A stretch of 64,000 nucleotides of DNA from Mycolicibacterium sarraceniae (GCF_010731875.1 NZ_AP022595.1:1798001-1862000); one strand, 5' to 3'. Shown: positions 8,763 through 18,115, counted from the stretch's first letter. Notes: generated by a model from the letters alone, not told the origin. Translations and numbers: made by a program.

Positions 8763-10184
8763 ATGAAAAGACTTCGCGGCTGGGATGCGGTGCTGTTGTA
8801 CAGCGAGGCACCCAATGTGCACATGCACACCCTCAAGATTGCGGTCATCGATCTGCAGGGGATCGGCGACCGGACCTTCGGTGTCGAGGAGTTCCGCCGG
8901 GTCATCCGCGGCCGGCTCTGCAAGCTCGGCCCGTTCCGCTACCAACTGATCGACATCCCGTTCAAGTTCCACCACCCGATGTGGCGGGAGAACTGCGATG
9001 TCGATCTCGAGTACCACATCCGCCCGTGGCGGGTGAAGGAGCCCGGTGGCCGCCGCGAGCTCGACGAGGCGATCGGCGAGATCGCCAGCACACCGCTGGA
9101 CCGCAGCCGTCCGCTGTGGGAGATGTACTTCGTCGAGGGGCTCGCCCACGGCCGCATCGCGGTCGTGGGCAAGATCCACCACGCCCTGGCCGACGGGGTC
9201 GCATCCGGCAACCTGATGGCCCGCGGGATGGATTTGACCAGTGGTGGCCCCGACCCGGACCAAGAGTTCCCGACCGACCCCGCGCCCGCGCGCGGTGAAT
9301 TGGTGCGCTCGGCGTTCGCCGACCATCTGCGCCAGATCTCCCGGCTGCCCGGGGTCATCAAGTACACCGCCGACGGAATGCGGCGGGTGCGCAAAAGCTC
9401 TCGGAAGCTCTCGCCCGAGCTGACCATGCCGTTCACCCCGCCGCCGTCGTTCCTGAACCACATGCTCACCGCCGAACGCCGTTTCGCCACAGCGACATTG
9501 GCGCTGGCTGAGTTCAAGGAGACCAGCAAGGCCCTCGGCGTGACGATCAACGATCTCGTGCTGGCCACCGCCGCCGGGGCGCTGCGCACACTGCTGTTGC
9601 ACTACGACGGCAAGGCCGATCATGCACTGCTGGCCTCGGTGCCGGTGAGTTTCAACTTCGACCCGGACCGGGTGTCGGGCAACTTCTTCACCGGCATGAT
9701 GGTGGCCGTGCCGGTGGATGTCGCCGATCCGCTGGAGCGGGTGCGCCAGACTCATGACGCCGCGGTGCTGGCCAAGGAAGGCCACCATCTCGTCGGGCCG
9801 GAGTTGATCAGCCGGTGGTCGACGTATCTGCCGCCCGCCCCGGCGCAAGCTCTGTTCAAGTGGTTGTCCACCAGGGACGGCCAGAACAAGGTGCTGAACC
9901 TGCCGATCTCGAACGTGCCCGGCCCGCGCGAACACGGCCGGGTCGGCGGCGCACTGGTCACCGAGATCTACTCCGTTGGTCCGCTGACCACGGGCAGCGG
10001 GTTGAACATCACCGTGTGGAGCTATGTCGACCAGCTCAACATCTCGGTGATCACCGACGGCTCCACCGTCGGCGATCCGCACGAAGTCACCGATGCGATG
10101 CTCGCGGCTTTCTCCGAAATCCGTTTGGCCGCAGGGTTTTCCGGCGAGCTGGCGGTCGTGGAGACCGCCATGCCGCAGGCCTAG
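8763..10184 (+). CDS. Wax ester synthase/diacylglycerol acyltransferase (WS/DGAT family)
   Basis: A 473-residue WS/DGAT protein (Rv0221 or Rv1425 type). The catalytic HHxxxDG motif appears as KIHHALADGVASG near residue 137, and the C-terminal conserved NLPISNVPGP is intact. The family transfers an acyl group from acyl-CoA to diacylglycerol or a long-chain alcohol, making storage triacylglycerol or wax ester. The ATG at MKRLRGWDAV is chosen because the N-terminal region of the family starts here, and GAAGAGGG lies a few bases upstream. Its TAG overlaps the oppositely oriented stop codon of the DUF4436 gene in a shared CTAG. Confidence 0.93.
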   Translation: MKRLRGWDAVLLYSEAPNVHMHTLKIAVIDLQGIGDRTFGVEEFRRVIRGRLCKLGPFRYQLIDIPFKFHHPMWRENCDVDLEYHIRPWRVKEPGGRRELDEAIGEIASTPLDRSRPLWEMYFVEGLAHGRIAVVGKIHHALADGVASGNLMARGMDLTSGGPDPDQEFPTDPAPARGELVRSAFADHLRQISRLPGVIKYTADGMRRVRKSSRKLSPELTMPFTPPPSFLNHMLTAERRFATATLALAEFKETSKALGVTINDLVLATAAGALRTLLLHYDGKADHALLASVPVSFNFDPDRVSGNFFTGMMVAVPVDVADPLERVRQTHDAAVLAKEGHHLVGPELISRWSTYLPPAPAQALFKWLSTRDGQNKVLNLPISNVPGPREHGRVGGALVTEIYSVGPLTTGSGLNITVWSYVDQLNISVITDGSTVGDPHEVTDAMLAAFSEIRLAAGFSGELAVVETAMPQA

Positions 10185-11116
10185 TGCCGCTGGGCCGGTG
10201 CTTCTTGCGGTCCGATCGGCTCCGGTTCCGGCAATTCCGCAGCGGCCTCCTCGGCGCGCTCGAGGCTGCGTTGATGCCGGAAGCCCATCACGATGCTGGA
10301 GATCAGCGCGATCGAGATCACCGCTTCAGCGATGAAGAACGACCCGAAGTCGATGATCGATCCGATCGGTGGGTTGCCGGGAACGGCGTTGCGCAGCGGA
10401 ATCAACGCGAACAAGATGGCTGCCATCATCGAGCAGGCCGGGAAGATCAGCCCGCGCCGCCAGTGCAGCACGTAAAAGGCCGCGACCACCGCGCCCAGTG
10501 CCAGGCCCAGCATCAGCACCATGACGAACACCGCGAAGATCAGCGTGGGCATGCTGCGATAAACCCCGAGACTCACCGCCGCTCCGCCGTTGGAGGCGTC
10601 GGCTTTGGTGTCGATCCCGAAGAACGGGTCGGTGTTCACCACCGTAAGGACTACCGGCAGGTCGACGTTGTCGGAGTTGTAGGCGTGCACTTCCAGGCGG
10701 CCGCTGTAGCGATCGAACGGGTAGTCGGTGATCGCACCGTCGATGCTGACTCGCTGTTCGATGTCCGGCGCGGAATCGTTGGCCTTGATATCGGCCTTCC
10801 AGGTGCCGATGGCGGCGGTCGTCACCGTGGTGTCATGGGCGAAGGCACCGTCGGGGTTGGCCAGCGAGCCGGTCGGACGGATGTTGATGACGGTCACCGA
10901 CAGTGCTTGTGTCGTCGCATCGACGCGCGTGATCCAGGCGGTGACTTCGATCGCGTCGGCAGCGTCGACGTCGCCGAAGTAGCTGTTCTGATTGGTGCTA
11001 TGCCTGCTGGTGAGGTAGCCCGCCACGCTCGCGGAGATCACGGCGATCAGAACGCAGAACGTGATTGCCAGCCGTCGCACGCCGACATCGCGCACGCGGG
11101 CGAGCTGTCTACGCAC
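10181..11116 (-). CDS. DUF4436 integral membrane protein
   Basis: A 311-residue protein with an N-terminal membrane segment (about residues 15-35), a ~140-residue extracytoplasmic domain containing the conserved YPFDRYSG motif, and three or four hydrophobic helices between about residues 190 and 290, ending in an acidic proline-rich tail. This layout matches DUF4436 proteins, whose function is unknown. The GTG start overlaps the end of lipO by eight bases, so it is the last gene of the acyltransferase-fadD12-lipO operon. M. tuberculosis also has a membrane protein gene (Rv1424c) beside its homologous lipO-fadD12 set, which suggests a functional link. Confidence 0.8.
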   Translation of the reverse strand: MRRQLARVRDVGVRRLAITFCVLIAVISASVAGYLTSRHSTNQNSYFGDVDAADAIEVTAWITRVDATTQALSVTVINIRPTGSLANPDGAFAHDTTVTTAAIGTWKADIKANDSAPDIEQRVSIDGAITDYPFDRYSGRLEVHAYNSDNVDLPVVLTVVNTDPFFGIDTKADASNGGAAVSLGVYRSMPTLIFAVFVMVLMLGLALGAVVAAFYVLHWRRGLIFPACSMMAAILFALIPLRNAVPGNPPIGSIIDFGSFFIAEAVISIALISSIVMGFRHQRSLERAEEAAAELPEPEPIGPQEAPAQRH

Positions 11117-12395
11117 GAGGCTCCTTCTTCATCCGGCTGGCGTATACCCACGACAGGAACTGCCCGACTGCGTCGGCCGCGTAATACGCCCGCGGTGAGG
11201 AGAATATGTCGAACGCATGCTGGGCTCCCGGTAGTTCGGCGTACAGCACCGGTGATGGCGATACCGCGCGGATCTGCTCGACGAATTCGCGTGCCTCGCC
11301 CACCGGGATCAGCGAATCGTTTTCGCCGTGCAGGATGAACAACGGTGGGGCGTCGGCGCCTAGCCGGCAGATCGGCGATGCCGCGGTGTAGATCTCGCGG
11401 AATCTGGTGAACTGCCGTTTCACGACGAACCGTTCGAGGTAGCCGATGAACTCGCGACGGCCCTCGCCCTGCGAAGTGAACCAGTCATAGCGGCCATAGA
11501 CCGGAACCGCGGCCACCACCGAGGTGTCGGCCTCGGCGAAGCCAGGCTGGTATTCGGGATCTCCCGCGGTCAGCGCGGCCAGCGCCGCCAAGTGGCCACC
11601 GGCCGAGCCGCCGGTGATCGCCACGAAATCCGGGTCGCCGCCGTAATCGGCGATATTGGCCTTCACCCACGCCAGAGCGCGTTTGACGTCGACGATGTGG
11701 TCGGGCCAGGTATGTGCCGGGCTGACACGGTAATTCATCGCCACGCAGATCCAGCCGCGGTCGGCGAGATGGCTCATCAGCGGGTAGGCCTGCGGGCGGC
11801 GCCAGCCGATTGCCCACGCCCCGCCGGGCACCTCGAGTAGCACCGGCGCCTTACCGTCGCGCGGCAGGTCCCGGCGGCGCCACACATCGGCCAGGTTGGC
11901 CCGGCCGTGCGGGCCGTAGCTGACGATGTTGGTCTTCTCGACGTACTGCCGTCGCGACCAGGTGGTGCGCCAGGCCGTCGGCCGGCCGGTCGACGACGGT
12001 GTGCTCGGCAGCGTGTCCAGGACATCGAGGTAATCCGTACCGAGGCCGTCGGCCAGCGCGGCGTCGAGCACCGGCTTGGGGGTGGTCACGTTCCGGCGCT
12101 GGATCGCCAGCAGGATCGGCCAGGACAGCGCCGTCAACGTCAGCGCCACGATGCCGCGCCGGCCGCGGAAATCGCCCCGCAGGCCGCGGCGCGCGGCGTC
12201 GAGCACCGAACCCGCCAGGTAGATCAGCGGTAGCTCCGAGGTCGGCCAGCCGAACCAGAATATCGCCAGTGTTTTGTAGCCGTTGCGGCCCAGCGGGCGA
12301 AACCCGTTGGCGGCATTGGTCAATTCGACGATCGCACGCACCAGCGGGCGCGGGCGTCGCAGATTAGCCGTTAGACGTGCGAGCGATGAGTTCAT
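11109..12395 (-). CDS. lipO: LipO-like carboxylesterase with N-terminal membrane helices
   Basis: A 428-residue HSL-type alpha/beta hydrolase. Motifs are EVPGGAWAIG for the oxyanion hole, TGGSAGGH for the nucleophile, HGENDSLIP for the acid and GAQHAFD for the base. Two hydrophobic stretches near residues 40-60 and 85-105 could anchor it to the membrane. The 32-base overlap with the end of fadD12 and the eight-base overlap with the DUF4436 gene place it in the middle of a tight operon. Gene order and size match Rv1426c (lipO) beside fadD12. It shares the catalytic-domain layout of the LipC protein encoded 3 kb away, so the two are probably paralogues. Confidence 0.85.
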   Translation of the reverse strand: MNSSLARLTANLRRPRPLVRAIVELTNAANGFRPLGRNGYKTLAIFWFGWPTSELPLIYLAGSVLDAARRGLRGDFRGRRGIVALTLTALSWPILLAIQRRNVTTPKPVLDAALADGLGTDYLDVLDTLPSTPSSTGRPTAWRTTWSRRQYVEKTNIVSYGPHGRANLADVWRRRDLPRDGKAPVLLEVPGGAWAIGWRRPQAYPLMSHLADRGWICVAMNYRVSPAHTWPDHIVDVKRALAWVKANIADYGGDPDFVAITGGSAGGHLAALAALTAGDPEYQPGFAEADTSVVAAVPVYGRYDWFTSQGEGRREFIGYLERFVVKRQFTRFREIYTAASPICRLGADAPPLFILHGENDSLIPVGEAREFVEQIRAVSPSPVLYAELPGAQHAFDIFSSPRAYYAADAVGQFLSWVYASRMKKEPRA

Positions 12396-14001
12396 TACGC
12401 AGGATCTTGCCAGTGCTGCCGCGCGGAAGCTCGGTCAGGATGGTGATCTCGCGCGGGACCTTGTAGTTGGCCAACGTCTCGCGGACATGGGACTTGAGGT
12501 CGTCGTCGCCCGCGCTGGAGCCGTCGGTGAGCACCACGAAGGCGACCAGCCGTTGACCGTACTGTTCGTCGTCGACGCCGAGCACCGCCGCCTCGGCGAC
12601 CTCCGGATGTCCGGTGAGCGTCTTTTCCACCTCGATCGGGTAGACGTTCTCGCCGCCGGACACGATCATCTCGTCATCGCGGCCCACGACGAACAGCCGG
12701 CCGGCCGCATCGAGGCGGCCGATGTCGCCCGAGGACATGAAGCCGTCGTGAAAGTCCTTGGTGCTGCCCTCCGAACCAGATGATGTGTAGCCGTCGAACT
12801 GGGTGGAGTTCTTGACGAAGATGCGCCCGACCGCACCGGTGGGGACGGTGTTGAACGCGTCGTCGTAGATGCGGATCTCGGTGCCGACCGCGGGCTTGCC
12901 CGCGGTGTCGGGCGCGGCGCGCAGATCGGCCGGGGTGGCGGTGGCGATCATGCCCGCCTCGGTCGCGTTGTAATTGTTGTAGATGACGTCGCCGAACTCG
13001 TCCATGAACGTGGTGACGACATCGGCCCGCATCCGCGACCCCGAGCACGCCGCGAACCGCAGTGAGCGGCCGCTGTAGCGCTTCCGGACGTCGTCGGGGA
13101 GGTCCATGATGCGGTCGAACATCACCGGCACCACGCACAGTCCGGTGGCCTGATACTTGTCGACCAGGGCCAGCGTTGCCTTCGGGTCGAACTTGCGGCG
13201 GGTCACCACCGTGCACGCCATTGCCGAGGAGAACACCAACTGCGAGAAGCCCCAGGCGTGGAACATCGGTGCGACGACCACCGTCGTTTCGCCCAGCCGC
13301 CACGGTGTGCGGCTCAGGATCGCGATGAGATTCCCGGCACCGCCGCCGGAGTGCTTGGCGCCCTTGGGGGTTCCGGTGGTGCCCGAGGTCAGCAGGATCA
13401 GCCGGCTCTTGCGGTCGGTCTTCGTGGCCTTCTGTCCGCGGTGCGCCGTGATCAGCTTCTCGACGGTGGGGGCGTCAGTCTCGGTGTCGGTCCAGGCCTG
13501 GATGCGGCTGGCCCCCGGCCGGTCGGCCAGAGCCCGGTCCACCGAGCCGGTGAACTCCTCGTCGTAGATGACCACGTCAGCCTTCTCGCGGTTGACCACC
13601 TCGGCCAGCGCGGGTCCGGCGAACGACGTATTCAGCAGCAGCACGTCGGCACCGATTCGGGTGGCCGCGATCAGTGACTCGACGAAACCGCGGTGGTTGC
13701 GGGCCATGATGGCGACCACGTCGGGCCTGCCATCGGGCAGCTGCTGCAGGGCCGCGGCCAGGGCATGGGCTCGCTCGTCGAGCTCGCGCCAGGTCAACGT
13801 GCCCAGCTCATCGATCAGGCCGGGGCTGTCGGGGCGGCGAGCGGCGGCCGTCGCGAACCCCGTCGCGATTGTCAGCCCCTCGTTGCGGGCGGCGGCCACC
13901 ATCCGCACCATCCGGTCCGGGCGCATCGGGGTCAGGAAGCCGGCCTCGGCGAGCGTGCGGACGGCATCGCCGACCGACGTCAGCCGCGACAACAGATCCA
14001 T
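12364..14001 (-). CDS. fadD12: Fatty-acyl-CoA/AMP ligase, FadD12-like
   Basis: A 545-residue ANL-superfamily adenylating enzyme. The P-loop motif LLTSGTTGTPKGA is near residue 205, the A5-type motif YNNYNATEAG and the A7 motif SGDIG are present, and the C-terminal lysine motif GSTGKILR carries the catalytic lysine. It should activate a fatty acid to its acyl-CoA through an acyl-AMP. The ATG overlaps the TGA of the upstream acyltransferase gene by one base. The operon order acyltransferase, fadD12, lipO matches Rv1428c-Rv1426c, so it probably supplies acyl-CoA to the acyltransferase. Confidence 0.9.
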   Translation of the reverse strand: MDLLSRLTSVGDAVRTLAEAGFLTPMRPDRMVRMVAAARNEGLTIATGFATAAARRPDSPGLIDELGTLTWRELDERAHALAAALQQLPDGRPDVVAIMARNHRGFVESLIAATRIGADVLLLNTSFAGPALAEVVNREKADVVIYDEEFTGSVDRALADRPGASRIQAWTDTETDAPTVEKLITAHRGQKATKTDRKSRLILLTSGTTGTPKGAKHSGGGAGNLIAILSRTPWRLGETTVVVAPMFHAWGFSQLVFSSAMACTVVTRRKFDPKATLALVDKYQATGLCVVPVMFDRIMDLPDDVRKRYSGRSLRFAACSGSRMRADVVTTFMDEFGDVIYNNYNATEAGMIATATPADLRAAPDTAGKPAVGTEIRIYDDAFNTVPTGAVGRIFVKNSTQFDGYTSSGSEGSTKDFHDGFMSSGDIGRLDAAGRLFVVGRDDEMIVSGGENVYPIEVEKTLTGHPEVAEAAVLGVDDEQYGQRLVAFVVLTDGSSAGDDDLKSHVRETLANYKVPREITILTELPRGSTGKILRNELIARTSNG

Positions 14002-14792
14002 CAGCCGATCACCGGGAAGCGGCGCTTGGAGGCTAGCTCGTCGAGCGCCTCCTGCATGACGCCACGGACGTGGGCGTCGACGGCGTCGATATCGGGGTCT
14101 GCACCGAATTGCTCGGTGATGTGGACCGGCTCGAGCACCTGCGTGACGATCTTGGTCGGCAGCGGGACGTTCACCGGAACGACCGCGCTCAGCCCGAAGG
14201 GGAAGCCGAACGAGATCGGCAGGATCTTGGCCCGCAGCAGCTTGTCCAACCGCAGCGCCTTGGCCAGGCCGGTGCCGCGGGTGAGGAAGAACTGGCTTTC
14301 CTGACCGCCGATGGACACCATCGGCACGATCGGGACGCCGGCGTTGATCGCGGCCTTGATGTAGCCGGTGCGGCCGTCGAAGTCGATCCTGTTCTCGGCC
14401 AGGGTCGGGCGGTAGACGTCGTAGTCGCCGCCGGGGAAGACGATCACCACGCCGCCGGAGCGCAGCGCCTCGTCGGCGTTCTCGTGATTGGCCCGGATGA
14501 AGCCGTTGCGAATGAAGAAGTCGGCGGTCGGCCCGGTCACCACCAGGTCATGGCTGAGCGTGTAGACCGGCCGGTCGTAGCCGAAGTGTTCGTAGAACCC
14601 CAGCGCGAACACCGGCACGTCCATCGCGAAGAGTCCGCCGGAGTGGTTGGACACCACCAACGCGCCACCAGGCGGGAATGACTCGAGGCCCGTGACCTCG
14701 CTGCGGTGATAGAGCTTGAGGAATGGGCGCAGCACGCCCATCGTCTTCTCGACCAGGCCCGGGTCCCATTTCGCCGTTTCGGTGCGTGTCAC
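14001..14792 (-). CDS. PlsC-like lysophospholipid/glycerol acyltransferase (Rv1428c-like)
   Basis: A 263-residue acyltransferase of the PlsC/LPLAT group. The usual HX4D catalytic box is represented by NHSGGLFAMD near residue 50, a variant seen in one mycobacterial/plant diacylglycerol acyltransferase-like branch, and the second motif is FPGGDYDVYRP. A central hydrophobic stretch suggests peripheral membrane association. The GTG at VTRTETAKWD is preferred; GGTGGG lies nine bases upstream and a stronger GAGGAGG about 18 bases upstream, so the exact start is uncertain. It is the first gene of the operon and lies downstream of the KstR-type box. Confidence 0.85.
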   Translation of the reverse strand: MTRTETAKWDPGLVEKTMGVLRPFLKLYHRSEVTGLESFPPGGALVVSNHSGGLFAMDVPVFALGFYEHFGYDRPVYTLSHDLVVTGPTADFFIRNGFIRANHENADEALRSGGVVIVFPGGDYDVYRPTLAENRIDFDGRTGYIKAAINAGVPIVPMVSIGGQESQFFLTRGTGLAKALRLDKLLRAKILPISFGFPFGLSAVVPVNVPLPTKIVTQVLEPVHITEQFGADPDIDAVDAHVRGVMQEALDELASKRRFPVIG

Positions 14793-14822
14793 GTCGTCGA
14801 TCCCACCCGTCCTCCTCGGAAT

Positions 14823-14836
14823 TGAAACGTGTTCTA
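14823..14836. promoter_or_regulatory. KstR-type operator between acyltransferase and echA1
   Basis: The sequence TGAAACGTGTTCTA matches the published KstR consensus TNNAACNNGTTNNA at every fixed position. It lies between the divergent acyltransferase-fadD12-lipO operon and echA1. KstR is the TetR-type repressor of cholesterol catabolism genes in mycobacteria, so sterol-derived metabolites may derepress one or both units. Confidence 0.7.
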
Positions 14837-14894
14837 GTTTTGATCGTACCGGGCTGACGGTTCTCGTCGCAGGTCGATAGTTACCATTCCCAAC

Positions 14895-15677
14895 GTGAGT
14901 GAAAACGCCGTTACCGAAGAGCCCGCCGTTCTCACCGAGCGCCGCGGCCGCATTCTGATCATCACCATCAACCGGCCGAAGGCCAAAAACGCCGTCAATG
15001 CTGCGGTCAGCAACGGTCTGGCGGCTGCGATGGACGAGCTCGACGGCGACGCCGGCCTGTCGGTGGGCATCGTCACCGGAGCCGGCGGTTCGTTCTGCGC
15101 GGGCATGGACCTGAAGGCCTTCGCCCGCGGTGAGAACGTCGTGGCCGAGGGGCGCGGCCTCGGCTTCACCGAGCGTCCGCCGCTCAAGCCGCTGATCGCC
15201 GCGGTCGAGGGTTATGCCCTGGCCGGCGGGACCGAGCTGGCGCTGGCCACCGACCTGATCGTGGCCGCCAGCGATTCGGCCTTCGGCATCCCCGAGGTCA
15301 AGCGCGGCCTGGTGGCCGGCGGCGGTGGGCTGCTGCGTCTGCCGCAGCGCATCCCGTACCAGATCGCCATGGAACTGGCGCTGACCGGTGAGAACCTCTC
15401 TGCGACCCGTGCCCACGAACTCGGCCTGGTCAACGTGGTGGCCGAGCCCGGCAAGGCGCTGGACGCCGCGATCGAACTGGCCGAGCGGATCACCGTCAAC
15501 GGCCCGCTGGCCGTGGCGGCCACCAAGCGGATCATCACCGAGTCTCGCGCCTGGTCCCCCGAGGAGCAGTGGAAGGAACAGGGCAAGATCATGATGCCGG
15601 TCTTCGCGTCGAAGGATGCTCAAGAAGGCGCGATCGCCTTCGCCGAGAAGCGCGCGCCGAACTGGACTGGCAGCTGA
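14895..15677 (+). CDS. echA1: Enoyl-CoA hydratase/isomerase family protein, EchA1-like
   Basis: A 260-residue crotonase-fold protein. The oxyanion-hole segments are GSFCAGMDLKAF near residue 73 and ALAGGTELALA near residue 110, with the active-site stretch FGIPEVKRGLVAGGGG downstream; one catalytic glutamate position is visible in PEVKRG. It should hydrate or isomerise an enoyl-CoA in beta-oxidation. The GTG start lies seven bases after a TACCAT minus-10 element with no ribosome site, so the mRNA is probably leaderless. Synteny with Rv0221-Rv0222-Rv0223c supports the EchA1 name, though four extra genes separate it here from the WS/DGAT gene. Confidence 0.88.
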   Translation: MSENAVTEEPAVLTERRGRILIITINRPKAKNAVNAAVSNGLAAAMDELDGDAGLSVGIVTGAGGSFCAGMDLKAFARGENVVAEGRGLGFTERPPLKPLIAAVEGYALAGGTELALATDLIVAASDSAFGIPEVKRGLVAGGGGLLRLPQRIPYQIAMELALTGENLSATRAHELGLVNVVAEPGKALDAAIELAERITVNGPLAVAATKRIITESRAWSPEEQWKEQGKIMMPVFASKDAQEGAIAFAEKRAPNWTGS

Positions 15678-15908
15678 CCGCCCTGCCCCAAGTGGTTCCG
15701 GCGAGGACGAGGATCGCACCGGGGGCTCCGATGAGAGTGAGCCGATATCGATCAGCCGGCGATCAACGCCCCCATGCAGCTCGCCGATTTCGACGTCGTC
15801 GTGGTGCACCGAGACGATCGTGACACCACCAACTGGGGGCCGCGGATCGAGGCCCGCCGTTGCGCAGGTGATCGAGATTCTCAAGGCCGTCGGGCAGGAC
15901 GTGGTCGG

Positions 15909-16958
15909 TCAGGAGCTACCGACGATGAAATCCCACGGGTCGCCATCGTAGGCCAGGGCCAGTCGCCCCAGCCGGCGGGCATGCGATGCGGTGTCGCCGA
16001 ACTCGTCGATCCAGCTGCGAGCCCGCATAGTCGCTAGCCACAGCTGGTGTTCGATGGTCACCCCGATCGCACCGTGCAGTTGATGTGCGGCGGTGACGAC
16101 CGGCGGCACGACGCGGCCCAGGACCACCTTGGCCACCGTGACCGCGTAATCGGCTTGGGCGCTTTCGAATCCGTGGTCGGCGACGGCGGCGACGGCCAGC
16201 TCGGTGGCGGCCCTGGCCCGCTCCACCTCGCCGGCCATCGACGCCAGCGTGTGCTGGACGGCCTGGAAGGCGCTCAACGGCCGACCGAATTGCTCGCGCT
16301 CCCTGGTGTGGGCCACCGAGAACTCGACCGCGGCATCCAGCGCACCGAGAGCCTGCACGCAGCGCGCCCAGGCTCCGCGTCGCGCCAGCTCCTCGGCCGC
16401 GCCGTCGACGGTCACGAATGTAGTGGGAGGCAGACCGATGGTGTCGCGCGGTTCACCGCCCAGGTTGTGTCCGCCGGCGATGCTTGTGGGGTGGGCGATC
16501 GCGACCTGGAGTGCGGCGCCGTCGCGCAGGGCGACCACGACCGCGGCAGCGGTTGCGGCATAAGGCACCTCGCCGATGGTGCTCGCCCCGCCCGGGCCGA
16601 TCGCGATCGTCAGGGGGCCGGTGTCCGGCACCTCCAGACCGGCCCTGGCGGCCAGCCAGCTCGCGAGCACATCGGTTTCAGCAAGTGGCACCGTGACGGC
16701 GTGGCGCGCCAGTGCCCGCAGGATCGCGGCCAATTCGCTTGGTCCGCCGCCGGATTCGGGGTCACTGGTCAATCGGGTGAGCCCCGCGTCCTGAAGATGA
16801 GCCCACGCGGCGGCGTCGAACTCGTCGGGCAGAGTGCGGTGACCGATTCGTTCGTGGAAGGACCGTGCGCCGATATCCTCGGCGAGCCGTCGCAGATCAG
16901 CGAAATCACCTGTGCCGCCTAGGGGTCCGAATACCCCACCGGTGAGTGCGCGCGTCAC
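15909..16958 (-). CDS. Acyl-CoA dehydrogenase, short subunit of a two-gene pair
   Basis: A 349-residue acyl-CoA dehydrogenase-fold protein, clearly shorter and more diverged than the preceding dehydrogenase. The C-terminal FAD-domain signature TREREQFGRPLSAFQAVQ and the LHGAIGVTIEHQLW segment are clear, while the N-terminal domain is reduced. Its ATG overlaps the stop of the preceding 386-residue dehydrogenase by four bases (ATGA). Mycobacterial steroid side-chain dehydrogenases such as FadE28-FadE29 are encoded by such adjacent pairs and form alpha2beta2 enzymes in which only one subunit is catalytic; this gene probably encodes one subunit of a similar heterotetramer. The substrate is unknown. 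Confidence 0.88.
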   Translation of the reverse strand: MTRALTGGVFGPLGGTGDFADLRRLAEDIGARSFHERIGHRTLPDEFDAAAWAHLQDAGLTRLTSDPESGGGPSELAAILRALARHAVTVPLAETDVLASWLAARAGLEVPDTGPLTIAIGPGGASTIGEVPYAATAAAVVVALRDGAALQVAIAHPTSIAGGHNLGGEPRDTIGLPPTTFVTVDGAAEELARRGAWARCVQALGALDAAVEFSVAHTREREQFGRPLSAFQAVQHTLASMAGEVERARAATELAVAAVADHGFESAQADYAVTVAKVVLGRVVPPVVTAAHQLHGAIGVTIEHQLWLATMRARSWIDEFGDTASHARRLGRLALAYDGDPWDFIVGSS

Positions 16959-18115
16959 CTCAACCCCATTCCCCGTGCCACCACACCGCGCAACACCTCG
17001 TTGGTGCCGCCGCGCAGCGTGAACAGCGGCGAATGCAGCCGCGCGATATCAAGCAGCGCGGCCACTGGCTCCCGGCCCGGCACCTGGGTGGCGTAGGAGA
17101 ACAGGTCGGCGGCGAGCTCCACAGATTCCTGCTCGAAGCGGGTGCCCAGATCTTTCACCAATGCCGCCTCATTGACCGGCGCCTGCCCGGCGGCCAACGC
17201 CCTGGCCACCGACACCGAAAGCTGCCGCAGCGAGATGACCCTGGCTAACAGGTCGCCGACGGCCGCGGCGGCGTGGTCGTCGAGATCGTCCTGGGCGGCT
17301 AGTAACCGCACCAGCGCGGTCAGCACGGGTGCGGTGCTCAGGATGCGTTCGGGGCCGCTACGTTCGAACGACAACTCAGCGGTGACCTGGTGCCAGCCCG
17401 CACCGATCTCCCCCAGCACAGTGGCGTCGTCGACGAAGACCTCGTCGAAGCTCACCTCGTTGAAGTGATGTTCGCCGGACATCATCACGATGGGGCTGAT
17501 AGTCGTTCCCGGAGAGTGGGTGGGCACGATGAATTGGCTGAACCCGGCATGTCGTCGCTGCGGGTCCACTGGACCGGTCCGGGCCAGCACCACGATCTGA
17601 TGGGCCAGATGCGCCCCGCTGGTCCACACCTTGGTGCCCGACAACAGCCAGCCGCCGGCGGTCTTGGTGGCCTTGGCGGAAGACGCGGCGAGGTCAGAAC
17701 CGGCCTGCGGCTCGCTCATGCCAATCGACGAGAAGCACCGTCCCGCAGCAATTCTGGGGAGTAGCCGTTGTCGTTGTTCTTCAGATCCGTAGGCCAGCAG
17801 CCCGGGGGCGACTTGACGGTCGGCGATCCAGTGCGCGGCCACCGGCGCGCCCGCGACCAGCAGCTCCTCGGTGACTACGTAGCGGTGCAGATGGCTGCGC
17901 CCTTGCCCGCCGTACTCGCCAGGGATGGTCATGCCGAGGAATCCGGCGTCACCCAGCCGGGCGCTGAACCCCTCGTCCCAGCTCGACAACCACGCGTCGA
18001 CGGTTGGCTGCCAACCGAATTCGTCACGATCGGCAAACAGGAACGCGCGTAGTGAGGCGCGCAGGGTGGCCAGCTCGGGTTCGTTCGCGCATAGTGTCGC
18101 GAAGTCGGCATTCAT
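16955..18115 (-). CDS. Acyl-CoA dehydrogenase, long subunit of a two-gene pair
   Basis: A 386-residue acyl-CoA dehydrogenase with complete N-terminal, middle and C-terminal domains. The middle-domain signature SSIGMSEPQAGSDLAA is near residue 130, FERSGPERI near residue 260 lies where many mycobacterial FadE enzymes place the catalytic base, and the C-terminus RGGTNEVLRGVVARGMGL is typical. It overlaps the thioesterase gene upstream and the shorter dehydrogenase downstream by four bases each, so all three are co-translated. Together with the shorter subunit it probably forms one heteromeric enzyme acting on a bulky or branched acyl-CoA. Confidence 0.9.
   Translation of the reverse strand: MNADFATLCANEPELATLRASLRAFLFADRDEFGWQPTVDAWLSSWDEGFSARLGDAGFLGMTIPGEYGGQGRSHLHRYVVTEELLVAGAPVAAHWIADRQVAPGLLAYGSEEQRQRLLPRIAAGRCFSSIGMSEPQAGSDLAASSAKATKTAGGWLLSGTKVWTSGAHLAHQIVVLARTGPVDPQRRHAGFSQFIVPTHSPGTTISPIVMMSGEHHFNEVSFDEVFVDDATVLGEIGAGWHQVTAELSFERSGPERILSTAPVLTALVRLLAAQDDLDDHAAAAVGDLLARVISLRQLSVSVARALAAGQAPVNEAALVKDLGTRFEQESVELAADLFSYATQVPGREPVAALLDIARLHSPLFTLRGGTNEVLRGVVARGMGLR

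Noticed and set aside
14793..15884. Long upstream extension of the acyltransferase frame on the reverse strand
   Set aside because: It is antisense to echA1 and low-complexity; the acyltransferase domain begins at the GTG at 14792 after plausible ribosome sites.
15678..15908. Possible decayed gene between echA1 and the acyl-CoA dehydrogenase pair (fragments such as VAQVIEILKAVGQDVV in one frame and MQLADFDVVVVH in another)
   Set aside because: The fragments are short, in different frames and match no family I know; not enough to call a pseudogene.
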